Assembly (NCBI RefSeq): GCF_020921035.1
Contig: NC_063155.1
Coordinates: 30,311,294-30,375,293 of the forward strand
Length of the DNA stretch: 64,000 bases
Direction: 5' to 3'
Source: Rhodamnia argentea
Lineage: Eukaryota; Streptophyta; Magnoliopsida; Myrtales; Myrtaceae
The position numbers and the translations under genes are program-made. The notes beneath the pieces were generated by a model. It worked only from the letters and a program-made list of their open reading frames with translations. It was not told where the DNA came from and ran no database searches. Positions 24,101-37,800 of this stretch are shown here, in pieces; positions within the stretch are counted from its first letter, which is position 1; each line of letters begins with the position of its first letter.

Positions 24101-27100
24101 TAGACCCTGTTACATCTGAAATGGTACCTACTTTTTTCAGCAAAATCAAATTTACTGCCTAAACTCTTTTTATTCTGATAAAAGTTTTCATCGATAATTT
24201 GTCGTCTACTTTCATCTATTGTTGTGTAGCTTTGTGGAAGCTTGTTCTCGAACAGTCTCTGACTGCTTTTTTTTTTTCATTTGCTATTGTAGGTTGAGAA
24301 GATAGTGTTTGTGGTTTTTTTCTCTGGAGAGCAGGCTAGAATGAAAATTTTAAAGATCTGTGAGGCATTTGGTGCTAACTGCTATCCTGTTCCTGAAGAT
24401 ATAACCAAGCAAAGACAAATCAGTCAAGAAGTAGGTGGATTTTTGGAAACTTGGTGAACTTATATCCTCGTTCAATTGAAGAGAGTACTTGGATGCAAGT
24501 GTTTTTTTCTTGCTTTCAGGTTCTGTCTCGGCTTTCTGAAATAGAAACAACCTTGGATGCTGGTTACAATCACCGAAACAAAGCTCTTAGTTCCATTGAG
24601 TTGCACTTAAACAAATGGATGAGCATGGTAAGTTGCAGTTTAATTTCACTTAGAAAAAACGTGGGTATAATGTCCATATATTTGCCAGTGAAACAGACTC
24701 GAAAGCTTAGTCACGAAGAATTTTTGTTTCATTAAAAATTTCTAGTGAAGAAACTGACTATCTTTCCCATGCTTTTCAGGTAAGGAGGGAGAAAGCTATA
24801 TATGACACATTGAATATGCTGAACTTTGATGTCACAAAAAAATGTGTTGTTGGAGAGGGTTGGTGTCCAATATTTGCCAAGGCTAAGGTCAATTGCTTTG
24901 TAGTTCTTTTTAGCATCTTCATTGTGGTCTTATCTGGTGACCTAGTTCGTCATTCATCTTAATGTATTTCAATTGTAGTCATATTCTGCTTTCTTATATC
25001 AATTTTTTTCTCTCTCTCTTTTACAGATTCAGGAGGCTCTGCAACGTGCAACTTATGATAGCAACTCCCAAGTTGGAATAATATTTCATGAGATGGATGC
25101 TCCAGAATCCCCTCCCACATTTTTCAGAACAAATCGCTTTACAAATGCATTTCAGGAAATTGTCGATGCTTACGGGTGAGCTAAAATTGCTGCTATAAAG
25201 TTTCTTCTTCCACGGGAAGCCGATTCTGCAGAAGTGTTAGCATGCTGCGTATGGTGTTGGTTACAATAGCCTCTTATTGACAGTCATTTGAGTGCTATGG
25301 GAATGAGTTTGTCTATTTGTGGTCTGGATGTACATAACATAATGCTTCCTTCCAAGATGCAAAATGAAAATGAAAAGTTTGGCTTTAATTACTTTGAAAC
25401 AATCCTATATTGTCTTCATTCTGTAACAACTCATAAGATAGATTTTAGAAATGGGCACAGCATGAAGAGAGCTACTTCTTTAAATTTATAACTTGATCTG
25501 CTTAATGTAGTCGCAGTAACTCTAAGATCAAAAATAGTTCTGATGGACCTGCAATTCAATGATATTGCCAGCAAAGACTTTAGGACTTTTATCGATTGGA
25601 TTAAATCATTTTGCTCCTTGAACTATATGATCAGTTAATAGGCATAATTTTTTGCACAGTTCCACTATGGGATTTTGTTTTAATCTAAGAGTGAACGTGT
25701 TTGGATTTTTTGAGTCTGAAACATCATCGACAAAAATATGTAGATGTTTTTGATACTTCTGTTGAACTTCATATTCTGATATGATAATGCATTTGGCCAG
25801 TGTTGCTGGGTATCAAGAAGTAAATCCTGCAGTCTACACTGTCGTTACGTTTCCTTTCCTTTTTGCTGTTATGTTTGGAGATTGGGGCCATGGAATATGC
25901 TTATTGCTTGGAGCTTTGGTCCTTATCGCTCAGGAAAGGAAGCTCACTGGTCAGGTATGTTATTCATTGTGAGGTTGATATACATGAAGCACTAGCGTGA
26001 CTGATTGAGGCAACATAGTCAAGAGTATTTCTTTCAAAGTTTTCCTTTAAGTTGATGCTATATGCTTTGACATACGCTTCTATATGTAATTGGTGTATTT
26101 ACTGGTGCCAGAAACTTGGGAGCTTTATGGAGATGCTCTTTGGCGGGCGTTATGTACTCCTTTTGATGTCTCTTTTTTCAATTTACTGTGGACTGATATA
26201 CAATGAATTCTTCTCTGTTCCATTCCATATATTCGGTGGGTCCGCTTACAAATGCCGAGATACTTCTTGCAGGTTTGTCTTTTTTGTTTCCTTTTTGTGC
26301 GAGCATCAAAAGCTTCCTGCTGATGAGTATATCGATGTTTAACTCTTAGTTTCAAGATATTCCTCCCTGAACATGGTGTTTTGTATTTTCTGGAGAGAAG
26401 CGTTGGGTAGGGAAGCATGGCTCTGGTACCAATATGTTGGGTCGAGAAAGCTCTGATGCCATTTGTCTATTGAAAGACTCATGGGCACTTAAGCAAACAA
26501 CATAATTTTATTTTTCAATGAAAGAAAGTACACGTAAAAAACATAACACTTCTCACATCACCCACAAATACATGAAATGATGCTCATACATTTCTTGCAC
26601 ACACAGCCCACTTAACTCATGCCTCACACAGCTCACAAAGATCACCAGACTCCCCAGGTTTCTTTCTCCTTATGTTCTGAACCAAAACAAAGAGTAAACT
26701 AGTTGCTATATGGCAATACATGATAATAAGAGTCCCCCAGAACTGGCAAATTTGGCCACAAATCATCTTAAGAAGCTAGAGTTAAAATGAACGGCTGAAA
26801 ATGAATGGCCATATTTTTTTCATGAAAGGCCAACTTCATCGAGAGATTAACTTCTTGGGAGTCTAAAAGGAAAATTCTATACTTCCTAGCTTCTTTGAGA
26901 AGCAAAATAATACGAAGCCATATTCTAGAATAGTCTTTTGCGTAGACAGACTTCTTCAAGAAGCTAATTGGCGTTTTAATTTGAGTTAGAAATCCTGGTG
27001 AATATTCATAACCCTATAACTTTTTCAACAAGTCTACTAACACATGCTTTTCTGTTTTCCTCCCCATCATCGCTTTTACTTGAGAAAAGAATTTAACCAA

Positions 27101-30100
27101 AAATACCAAATGAAAATAATTTGTATTTTTTTTCCAGAATGAAAGAAGGAAGCTTTAGTGAAAGGAAGCACTACCTGAGAACATCATCTCCTTTCGCTTA
27201 TAGTGAAACTAATCGCTAGGTAGTATAAGTTTCTAAAATCCATTGATGGGATCACTTAAAAGTCACTTGTGCATGTGTGATGTTACTCTCATCATCAAGA
27301 TAATCTCGGTGTTCACATATACTGCAAAATATAACTGAAGTGATTACGAAAGTGAGAAATCCAACGAAATTCGTAATACTTAAAGTAACTGGCATCAAGG
27401 TTACGTAAAACGTTTCTCTTTAACTTCTTGTGATGTTAATATAACTTCCACATCTTCAATCTCTCCATCTCATGAAAATCAATGGCTAGATTTAATATCA
27501 GCATAGAAGCCCAAAGTCCATTTTGGATTATCCTGCGAGTGCCTCCAGCAAATATTTGCACATGATATGTAGTTAGGATTATCATTGTCTTAGTTAGCTT
27601 TGCTACCAGAGATTGGCTGTTGTTTAATATTAGCTAGTTTCCACTTTCAAGTTTGCATTTTTTTGGCCTAATGTCCGGTTGCATTTATAGGTATCTGTTA
27701 TGGTCTCATGGAAACTTGATGGTTTTAGTTTCTATTTTTCTCTACTTTTCTGTTCAGGTTGAACTTGAAAATTAACTATTCACTGTAGTTTAGCCCTTTT
27801 GCGCTTAATTTGCAATGATTTTACTTAAATCCCATTATTTATGTTTCATTGAGTAATTCCATCCTACCATCAATTGTGCCTTTATTGTGCTTGAAATCCT
27901 TTACTCATGCAAATTATTAATCTGATTTGGTTTGTTTGGTCAGTGATGCCCATTCAGTCGGTCTCATCAAATACCAAGATCCTTACCCATTTGGGGTAGA
28001 TCCTAGTTGGCGAGGAAGTCGTTCAGAGCTTCCTTTCTTGAATTCTCTCAAAATGAAGATGTCGATTCTGTTGGGTGTGGTGCAGATGAATCTGGGTATC
28101 ATACTAAGTTACTTCAATGCACGCTTTTTCAAGAGCACTTTGGATATCAGGTTTTCTCTCTCACAATGCATACAGGGACTGCTATTCTATATTTATTTGG
28201 TAAGATGTGAGAGAAGTTTTAACTAGAACCTTTTTGACATGTTAGGTTCCAGTTTGTGCCACAAATGATCTTTCTTAACAGCCTGTTTGGGTATCTTTCA
28301 CTTCTCATTGTCATCAAATGGTGCACTGGTTCTCAAGCTGACCTTTACCATGTGATGATTTACATGTTTTTGAGTCCCACCGATGATCTTGGCGAAAACC
28401 AACTTTTCTGGGGCCAGAAACCACTTCAGGTGATTGTTTTGACTGTTGTCAATTGAGAAGTGGTATACATTGGTTTTACGTCTCACTTTCAGAGCAACTG
28501 ATTATCATTGCAGATCATTTTACTGTTTTTGGCATTAATTGCTGTTCCATGGATGCTATTCCCAAAACCTTTTATTTTGAGGAAGCTTCACTTGGAGGTA
28601 TGTTCAAACCTGGAAATTCTAACCCACCCAAGACGCATAAAATATGTTGGATGCTTCTCATTATGGTTTTCCTGTTTCTTTTGTTAATTTCTAGGTTGAG
28701 GTTCTTTCAATTTGCAACATCTATTATTGAGTTCATCTAACTTGTGCTATCACTTGTAAGATATGAAACATTAATGTCTTTTTTTCTTGTGGCGGTCTGG
28801 TGGTATCCTGACTGACATCGGAGGCCCAGACTGGAGTAAGTCCTCCTTGGTGGGTTGTGTCAAAGGCAGACCATCCATGGATGCATAAGGAATGAGATCC
28901 TTGTGACCTGGCCCTCTTCGTGAGGCACAGGGTCTTAGTTGTTTTATCTATTTGGCCAACCCCTTGAGTGAAATCAAATCAGTACATGACATTTATCTAG
29001 AACAGGAGGCAGCTGAAACAATTTGAAGGATTTAGATTAAGTGGAACAAGATAAAATGGATCCAAATTTAGTCTGACAACAAGAAAAGGGCCTTGTAGAA
29101 AGTGCTGAATAGGAGGTAGATACCTGAATCTCTCAAGTAGCTAACTTAGGTCAATTGTGCGGAGAGTAAATTATTGAATCATCTGTTCTGCATAAAGTAA
29201 ATGTTGACGTTGGATTTAAAATGTTGAGGGATGATGCAGCAACAGACAACCATATTCTCATGAATCAATTAGTCACATTGCTGGCTCAAATGTTGAGCAG
29301 CTTGGAAGCACCAATTTTGAAGTCATGCTTGGGCGATCAGGATATTGAAAGACCCTGTATCGATGCATAGAAAGCTTATAAAGACAATTATCAGCCAAAA
29401 TGATAAGAATGTTTTTAGCTATTTGCTAAGATAATCAGGAAATGCGTTGATGGGATGATTGATGTAGTAGTTATCTAATGAAAATATAGAGAAATCAAAG
29501 GCAGATGGAAGTTGTGACGTAGACAACATATGAAGTGGCATCAGATTCCCTGAACTGTGTCAAAGAGTAACGCCATCTAAACCATGTGATGATGATATGA
29601 GTGTAAACTATAAAACACAGTTGAGTGGTACATTTTGCTCCCATCCCCACCCCACTCAAAGAACAACACATACTTTTAATTTTTTTTTTCGTAAATTCAG
29701 CATCTTAATTCTTTATACGCAGTAAACATGAAGATTGTAGACATTCTGTATCATTCACTGTCTTCTGATTCATTGTAGAGATTTCAAGGCCGTTCCTATC
29801 AGATGCTTGGCACCACTGAGATGGATATTGATGCAGACAAAGAACCTGATTCTGCGCGGCAGCATCACGAGGAATTTAATTTTAGTGAGGTCTTTGTGCA
29901 CCAAATGATACATTCCATAGAGTTTGTCCTTGGTGCAGTTTCAAATACAGCTTCATATCTTCGTCTTTGGGCGTTAAGGTACAGCCTTGACCTTTATCAT
30001 TCAGCATTATTCGTTATTGCCACCATTCATAGTGATGAAATATGCTGCTTTTACAGCTTGGCGCATTCGGAGTTGTCAACTGTTTTTTATGAGAAGGTTC

Positions 30101-30733
30101 TATTACTTGCCTGGGGGTAAGTTCTTATTCATTTGTGTGGCAAGTTCTAATTTTCCGCCTCCTCTTTCACCAGCACCACATCTGCATGCGTCCATTTTTA
30201 TATTCTAGTGTGCTCGGACATGATCTTTTGTTTCTTCATCAATCACTCTGCTTGTCTTACCTAAGTCTGATATCTTGTAGCTACTCATGCTGGCTCATAT
30301 ACGCTACTACATTGTTCGAGTCAATCGCATTCTTTGTCTCTGCAATATGTCTATCCTCCTAGTAAACCTATTCACCTGAATAGACTTGTGATAATTACAT
30401 CAACTCGAATTAAATTGACCATCAATGTTGCAACCCCTGTATGAGATGCTCAGGCTACTTCTCTGGCTATCTTTTGTGATCGCATTTCCTCAATGCCATG
30501 CTTTTTTTTCTAATACTGTCTGTTACAGGTACGACAACCTTATCATCCGTTTAGTGGGACTAGCAGTTTTTGCTTTTGCCACTGCATTCATATTGCTAAT
30601 GATGGAGACCCTCAGTGCTTTTCTTCACGCCTTGCGTCTTCACTGGGTAGAATTCCAAAACAAATTCTACCATGGTGATGGCTACAAATTCAGACCATTT
30701 TCTTTTTCCTTGTTAACGGAGGAGGAAGACTAG
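21182..30733 (+). CDS. VHA-a1: V-type proton ATPase 100-kDa subunit a (VHA-a1 type)
   Basis: 18 exons: 21182-21322, 22415-22459, 22587-22709, 22818-22925, 23712-23825, 23950-24123, 24293-24430, 24520-24627, 24780-24887, 25027-25175, 25801-25954, 26112-26272, 27944-28150, 28246-28429, 28514-28597, 29779-29978, 30057-30116 and 30529-30733. All are GT-AG and in phase, giving 820 aa. The N-terminal half is cytosolic ([29 protein letters not shown], coiled-coil segments). The C-terminal half is polytopic and includes [23 protein letters not shown]-like sequence, and [15 protein letters not shown] with Arg728, the equivalent of the essential proton-path arginine. Subunit a forms the half-channels of the Vo sector that pass protons to the c-ring. 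[18 protein letters not shown] and the length resemble Arabidopsis VHA-a1 (trans-Golgi network/early endosome) more than the tonoplast isoforms a2/a3; isoform localisation is inferred. Intron 12 (1.67 kb) and intron 15 (1.18 kb) are the longest apart from intron 1. Confidence 0.96.
26395..26480 (-). other. possible retroelement primer-binding-like motif in VHA-a intron 12
   Basis: Two motifs, GCTCTGGTACCA and GCTCTGATGCCA, lie 30-40 bp apart. Each is close to the reverse complement of TGGTATCAGAGC, the initiator-Met tRNA primer-binding site used by many plant LTR elements. No LTRs or coding remains were found nearby, so this may be a small decayed remnant or chance. Confidence 0.25.
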
Positions 30734-31882
30734 TTATATAGTTCATCAATCTGAGAGTTTTGTAATTTATCAATCCGAGAGTTTGGTTCAAAATATACAT
30801 TGTACAAAGAAAGGCCCGACATCTCTAACCATCGAAGCAAGGTTGAACACCGACACACTCCCACTTCTGCAGGCGGATGATATGTTTTCCCTCCGGTGAT
30901 CCACATGTGATAGGAGGCTCTCTCTCAGATTCTTAGAACTTGTTGGCAGTTGCCCTTGCGGTGATTATTCTCATTTTCTCCCATGAAGTTGAGATTTTTT
31001 GTAAAGCTAAAAGGGGGAAAAAAAATTGAGGTAGGTAATCTTTATACATCTATCTTTTTTGGGGTTATCGAAGTTGTAAAATAATACGACATCCAGAGAG
31101 GGATTTTGCAGAATTTCAGGCCACCCTGTCTGTATGTTCGATTTTTTATTTTTTGGGTTAAGGGTGGAGTGTATAGATTCTTTTTGTCGGAATAAATTGT
31201 AATACTCGATAGAGAACCTTTGTCTACATCTCCAAACAAGTATTCCTTTTGAACCCATGCGCGGTTTAGTTGTGGTGGTCTCGGTATTCTTGGGGATCTT
31301 GAATTTCATAATTCTATGGTTGGGCGGGTTGAGGTTCATTTCGATACCTGTGTTCGCATGGAAATGAATTCTCTTGCTTCACCAAGATGGGAAGAGAGAT
31401 GGGAAAGCTTCTTGGATGAAGTTGGAGAGGAAAATCGAGCTGTTCTATGGTTTAACCGAATGAAGCAAAGCTTTATGAAGACACAGCTTCTCTAGGTTGA
31501 GCAAGACAAGGTGCTCAATTCACTAAAAATAAAAAATAAAATGAAATAGAGAATAGTGAAAGGATAAATTTAAAAATAATGAAATGAAGCTAGATGAGAG
31601 GGAAAAAGGAGAATTTTTTTTTTCCATGTGAAAAACTGGCTTTGTTCTCTCACACTGCTACGAAATAGTGGGCCGGTGGCCCACGGCCCATTTGAACTCG
31701 GTTCTGCGTAGACTCCGAAAATAGAATACAAGCCAGGCCACGTGACCACCATCTTTGACCCTTCCCGCTTGTGCACTTTTCAAAATTGAGCCCAGGGACA
31801 GAACAGCGACAGGATACACGATCGCGTAACGGTAACAAGCCATCATCTTACGAAGCTGAGACTGAGAGCGAGAGATTGAAAA
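30734..31882. other. VHA-a 3' UTR and promoter of the next gene
   Basis: The stretch between the VHA-a stop and the next ATG. No additional gene is seen. Small minus-strand frames at 31.0-31.8 kb lack recognisable domains. Confidence 0.4.
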
Positions 31883-34800
31883 ATGGCATCCGATCCCTCT
31901 TTGATCGAGATCTCCGGAGAGGACGATTCGTTGCTACAGCAGATTCCTACGGACGACGTCGCCAGGAACTTCTTCTCTTGCTCGCCTCTTCAAATCCATG
32001 GATCCAAGCCCCGTGTCCCTCCTGTTGGTCAGGGCTTTTTCCTCCGCTTCCACCGATTCTTTCATTAATTTTCACTTGCATGTCAGGGGGATTTATTGGC
32101 TAGGCGTTCCTGACTCGGGGCTGTGGCGTCCGCTTTTGAGTTTGGTGTTGATTGGCCTTGTTTCGCTCTCTGATGCGACACATTTGTTCTTCAACTTCTT
32201 CTTTGGGTTGTTTGAGTTGCTGCATTCGTCGCCTTTCATTCCTCAGTCGGCTCTTGAGCAGCCGCCAATTTAATCTTCTTTTCCCGTGCATAGTGTTATT
32301 TAGACCGTATGCCATGTTCAATTGAAATCGGTTTCATGCGCAACAAGGATTCTGATTTCTAAGACTAGCTTTTTTCCGTCATTAACAGATAGTGTCAACA
32401 AAGAGAATGTAAATTTGAACAAGTACGATAGACTGAAACTCAGTCTAGAGCCACAGCATATGAAGAGGAAGAAGAAAGGTGGAGGCTACAATTTGCGGAA
32501 AAGCTTAGCATGGGACAGAGCCTTCTTTACTGAAGAAGGTGCGCTTGTTTATATTTACTAATGTAATGCCGAGCAGATATTTTAAAGATGATGTATTGGG
32601 ATGACTCCTTTTGAACTGTTCTTCAGGTTTCTTGGATCCCGTAGAATTATCTATGATAAGCGCAAACAGTGGCAGTTCCACAGGGGAGAAGTTGCCCGCA
32701 ATCCACGAAGAAGGGGGTGAATCATTGTCTGAGTTTCCAAACTCCCAAAGCGATTCAGGAGATGTGCTTGCACTCAAGGAGAAATTATTCAAAGAATTAC
32801 CAGTAAACACTACAAATGAGAGCAGAACAAAACCTAGTAGTTCACCACATCAGCGAGATGCATTAACTAAATGTGGCAGGGCCCTGGTTTCTTCGGTGAG
32901 TTTCTGCAATAAGCAAATTGATTTCCTTTTTCTCCTGGAAACAATTAACATTATCAATTGGGGCAATCCTAGAAACAGTGAAAATGAAAGTAATTTTAGG
33001 TGTTTCTTTCCCAGTTTATGTACTGCTAAATTATACGTGCCAGGTCAGTCCAAGATGGGTCATCTTCATTAATCCGTTCGAAACTTTTTTGACAGACCAA
33101 GCGGAAGGTGCTGTCAAACTATGATGTCAATGGCAGCAGGTCCAAGCGCAATGGCAGCTCACAATCCACTGCCCTATCTTCATATCCTTTTGATTAAGCT
33201 TTTAACATATCAAACAACTTATGAAATCTTGTTATTCTGCTTTTACCTCCATGATACAAATGGAAAGTTTAGTTTAGCTTAACTTCCCCGAACGCTGATA
33301 AAGCCTGTGAATGTGAACTCAACAAAGGTGGCCAGCAAAGAAGTTAATGCCTCTAAAAAGCCAGCTACCAAGCCAGGTTCCAGTTTGCGCACTCCGACAG
33401 CTAAGATTGCTCTGCGAGTTGGTCAACCTAAGCATAGTCAGCTTGCTCAATCAGGTAACATCTGTAAACGTTAGGGCACTGTGGAGATTTTCATATTATT
33501 GAACATTTGCACTTTGATAAACTGTTGCCTAAAAGCTTAATTTGCATATGACTAAAACTTAAGTGGGTTTATTCAGAGTTTACTGTTTGTTCAAAATTCT
33601 CTCTCTTCTTCAGGGACTGCTGACAAAAAGAATGCCGGACTGAAAATCTCTTCAAGCAATAAAATCCATTCTAAACCTAGTACTCCAGCTGGTCCTTCTA
33701 GCAAGCCTCCAACAACTAAATCCATTGTTCCCCAATCTAAAAGAAATTTGGTAAGAACCTCATGTTGCCTGTGGTGTATCTTTCATAGGTCAACCTAGTA
33801 AAGAACTGGTGGCAAATTTCATAAGTACTGCTTTTGTGAATGTTATGTCTTTCGTTTTTGTGGATAAGGTCCCTTATCAGCTAGACCAAGAGAACTTATT
33901 AATCTGATTAATTTTCTTTGAAATATGAGCAGGGAAAATCAGCTTCCAGGCTGACTTCATTAACTCGAGGGAATGATAGTTCACAGGAGATAGAAGGTCG
34001 AAAAAACCCTTCAGCACTAGATAATGACGCTAGATCTATCAAGGTAGAAGCCGCTCATCCTGAAAAAGCTCGTCTTACTGGAGGGTCCATTCAACATGTG
34101 CAACTGAAGGCAGCAAAACCATCTGGTTTGCGTATGCCTTCACCATCTCTGGGATTCTTTGGTCAGGTATAATGCCTTCAGATAGTTTTCAGAGGTTAAT
34201 TGCATCCTCCTAAAGGAAAGCATTTCAAAATGTCTGACATGATCATCTTCTCTTTTAATTCCTAATGATAATGTTCAGCAGCGAAAAGCTTCTACCAAGG
34301 GACTATTGAACAGTTATACTCAACCAAGCTATGACCCTCAGTCTGCTACAGGTAGTTCAAAGAGCCATAGAGCAGTAAACCCTCTGAGTGAGCTGAAGCC
34401 CCCACACGTGCATGAAAAAGTACAAAAGATGAGAATTGATGACACAAACCCAAACATGGGGTTGAGCACGGAAGTCTCTGCTAAATCTCTCAACCTGGAA
34501 TATCAAAAGCAAAATGCAGATCCAGAATCTCAAAATATATCGAAGATGAAAGTGAAAATACAACTTGACACTTTGGAAAACCATCAAAAGATTCATGGAT
34601 TTCTCGAGGATGGTAGTGAAGGACTTCATAGGCATATGGAAATGCACAAGATTGATATAAAACCTCAAGCGGAAGACAGAAATATGTCAGTTGGTTATGA
34701 TACACCATTTTCACATGTGGGACCTTGTGGGAAAGAGAAGGAGAGCAATTATAAGAAGAATCATATGATTGGTAGCCAATGTGTCGAAGGACCATCAAAA

Positions 34801-37800
34801 GTTTTAGCTGGGAATGCCATTGTTTTCTCCAATTCCCCTTCTGCTGATTCTAGTGTTGGCAGAATCCAGAGTAGTTTTGGACTGCCAGATCATCGGCTAC
34901 ACTGTGCTGAAGGTGTCTCTGAATTTTCAGAAAAAGTTAAACTAGTGGAATCTCATATCTATGATAATGATCGAACTTCCATCGTGAACCAAGAGAATCA
35001 AGCTAGGCTTATGGGGGTTAGATCATCTGAAGAATTACAGCAAAATTGTGAAGAGTGCACTGACAATTCGAATGATCAAGATGATAACGGGAACAAAGAA
35101 GAAAGATCTAGTGTGCTTCCCTTGAAACTTGCAGAGCAAGCAGACAATGGCTTTTGCGGGCTGCATGACAGCAGCACAAAATCATACATTGAAAATTCGG
35201 AGAACTTGGTTTTTTATGGCAGTCTCACAGCTAGTCATGGGGGTACTTCTCCGGCAGGCGACCATGCTGCAGAGCAAGTTACTTGCGAAAACAAAGGAGC
35301 AAAGGAAAATGATGAGTTATTGGTGGGTGCTAAATGCACGATGACTATCGATGAACAGCCGGAAGTTCATGCTGTAGAGCAAGTTGCTTATGCAAAGGAA
35401 CGAGCAACTGAAAATGATGACATATTGCTAATTGATTTTCGCATCAGAGGCGAACACCAGGATAATGCTCTGATGATTGAGTATTCTCCCCCCAATTGCC
35501 AGCATGCTTGTGAAGTGCTATTGAACAGCTCCACTGCTCTTAGCCCTGTACCTCCATCAGAGAATGTGGACAAAGCTAAAAGAGTCATTCTATATGCGGA
35601 GGAAAATCAATCACCACAGCAAGAGAGTGAGCCCATGGTTGAGAATTCTGCCTCCTTTAGTGACCGACAGTCAACTGACAACATGTACCTCCCTGGTCAA
35701 GTTGATGCTTTTAATCTTGGATCTTCTTTGATGGTGAACAGAGATCCGAAAACAGTTGCAGCAACTGATGATACTTCTGCTTCCTTTGTTGGTCTTGGAA
35801 TTGATCGTTGCAGCAGGGTCAAAGAGGAAGATAGATATGTCTCAACCCCACTGGCATCCGTGGTTGAAGATGGAGATGACAATATGCTAATGGAGTTGGA
35901 GTGTGATGATGAGGAAGTCCTATTGAACAGTTCCACTGCTCTTTGCCCTGAACCTCCATCAGAGAATGTTCACCAATCTGACAAAGCTAAAAGAGTAGTT
36001 CTATATGCGGAGGAAAACAAATCGGCGCAGCAAGAGAGCGAGCCATTGGTTGAAAATTCTGCCTCCTTTAGTGACCGACAGTCAACTGACAACATGTACC
36101 TCCCTGGTCAAGTTGATGCTTTAAATACGGGATCTTCTTTGATGGTGAACAGAGATCCAAAAACAGTTGCAGCAACTGATGATACTTCTGCTTCCTTTGT
36201 TGGTCTTGGAATTGATCGTTGCAGCGGGGTCAAAGAGGAAGATAGATATGTCTCAACCCCACTGGTATCCGTGGTTGAAGATGGAGATGACAATATGCTA
36301 ATGGAGTTGGAGTGTGATGATGAGGAAGTCCTATTGAACAGCTCCACTGCTCTTTGCCCTGAACCTCCATCAGAGAATGTTCACCAATCTGACAAAGCTA
36401 AAAGAGTAGTTCTATATGCGGAGGAAAACAAATCGGCGCAGCAAGAGAGCGAGCCATTGGTTGAAAATTCTGCCTCCTTTAGTGACCGACAGTCAACTGA
36501 CAACATGTACCTCCCTGGTCAAGTTGATGCTTTAAATACGGGATCTTCTTTGGTGGTGAACAGAGATCCAAAAACAGTTGCAGCAACTGATGATACTCCT
36601 GCTTCCTTTGTTGGTCTAGGAAGTGATCGTTGCAGCGGGGTCAAAGAGGAAGATAGATATGTCTCAACCCCATTGGTATCCGTGGTTGAAGATGGAGATG
36701 ACAATATGCTAATGGAGTTGGAGTGTGATGATGTGGAAGTCCTATTGAACAACTCCACTGCTCTTAGCCCTGAACCTCCATCAGAGAATGTTCACCAATC
36801 TGACAAAGCTAAAAAAGTGGTTCTATATGCGGAGGAAAATCAATCAGCACAGCAAGAGAGTGAACCAATGGTTGAAAATTCTGCCTCCTTTAGTGACCGA
36901 CGTTCAACTGACAACATGTACCTCCCTGGTCAAGTTGATGCTTTTAATCCGGGATCTTCTTTGATGGTGAACAGAGATCCAAAAACGGTTGCTGCAACTG
37001 ATGATACTTCTGCTTCTTTTGTTGGTCTAGGAAGTGATCGTTACAGCGGGGTCAAAGAGGAATATAGATATGTCTCAACCGCACTAGTATCAGTGGTTCA
37101 AGATGGAGATGACAATATGCTAATGGAGTTGAAGGAGTGCGGTGATGTGGAAGAAAGACAAATACTTCAGTCAGAGAAGAATGCTTCTGTCAGTTTAGTG
37201 ACAGGTAGGCTACTTCCTGATTCACTGACAGGAACAGAGCTATTGTCAAGGGAAGTGGACAACTCATCTCATGAGGATAGACATAGTGGGTCCTTTGGAC
37301 AGCACCAGAAATTAAAGGACTGTTACCTGCCTAATGTCTCAGTACATGTTGAAGATCCATCTTGGCAAGATGACGTAGATCAAACAAATGAAGAATTGCG
37401 CAGTTTTGATAATGCTATGAAGAATTCTTCTGCTGTGGTTGGACAACAGCAGCTGTTGGATGGCAGTTCATTTATCGACTGCTCGCTAAAGATGAACGGG
37501 TTGGCTGGGGACGACAACTTCTCCATGGCTTCTCATCGAAATGAGCAATCTTGTTATCAGCCTGAGCTTCACGATCCCTGCTTCACAGCGGAATTTGATT
37601 CACACACTCATCGAGGATTGTCTTCAAATGATGAGATATCCACTGTGGACAACTATCTTAAAGAACCAAAGAGCTATTTTGCCAGTAGTTGTAGTCTGTG
37701 TCAAGATGATGTCTGTGGCAGCAAACATCCAAAGGCTGATATTTGTTCCCAAGTAGAACCTGTTCTGCAAGATAATTCTGGCAATATAGGAACAATTTAC

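Noticed and set aside
35697-36758. Three nearly identical 79-codon minus-strand frames
   Set aside because: They are the antisense of the tandem coding repeats and recur only because the repeat does.
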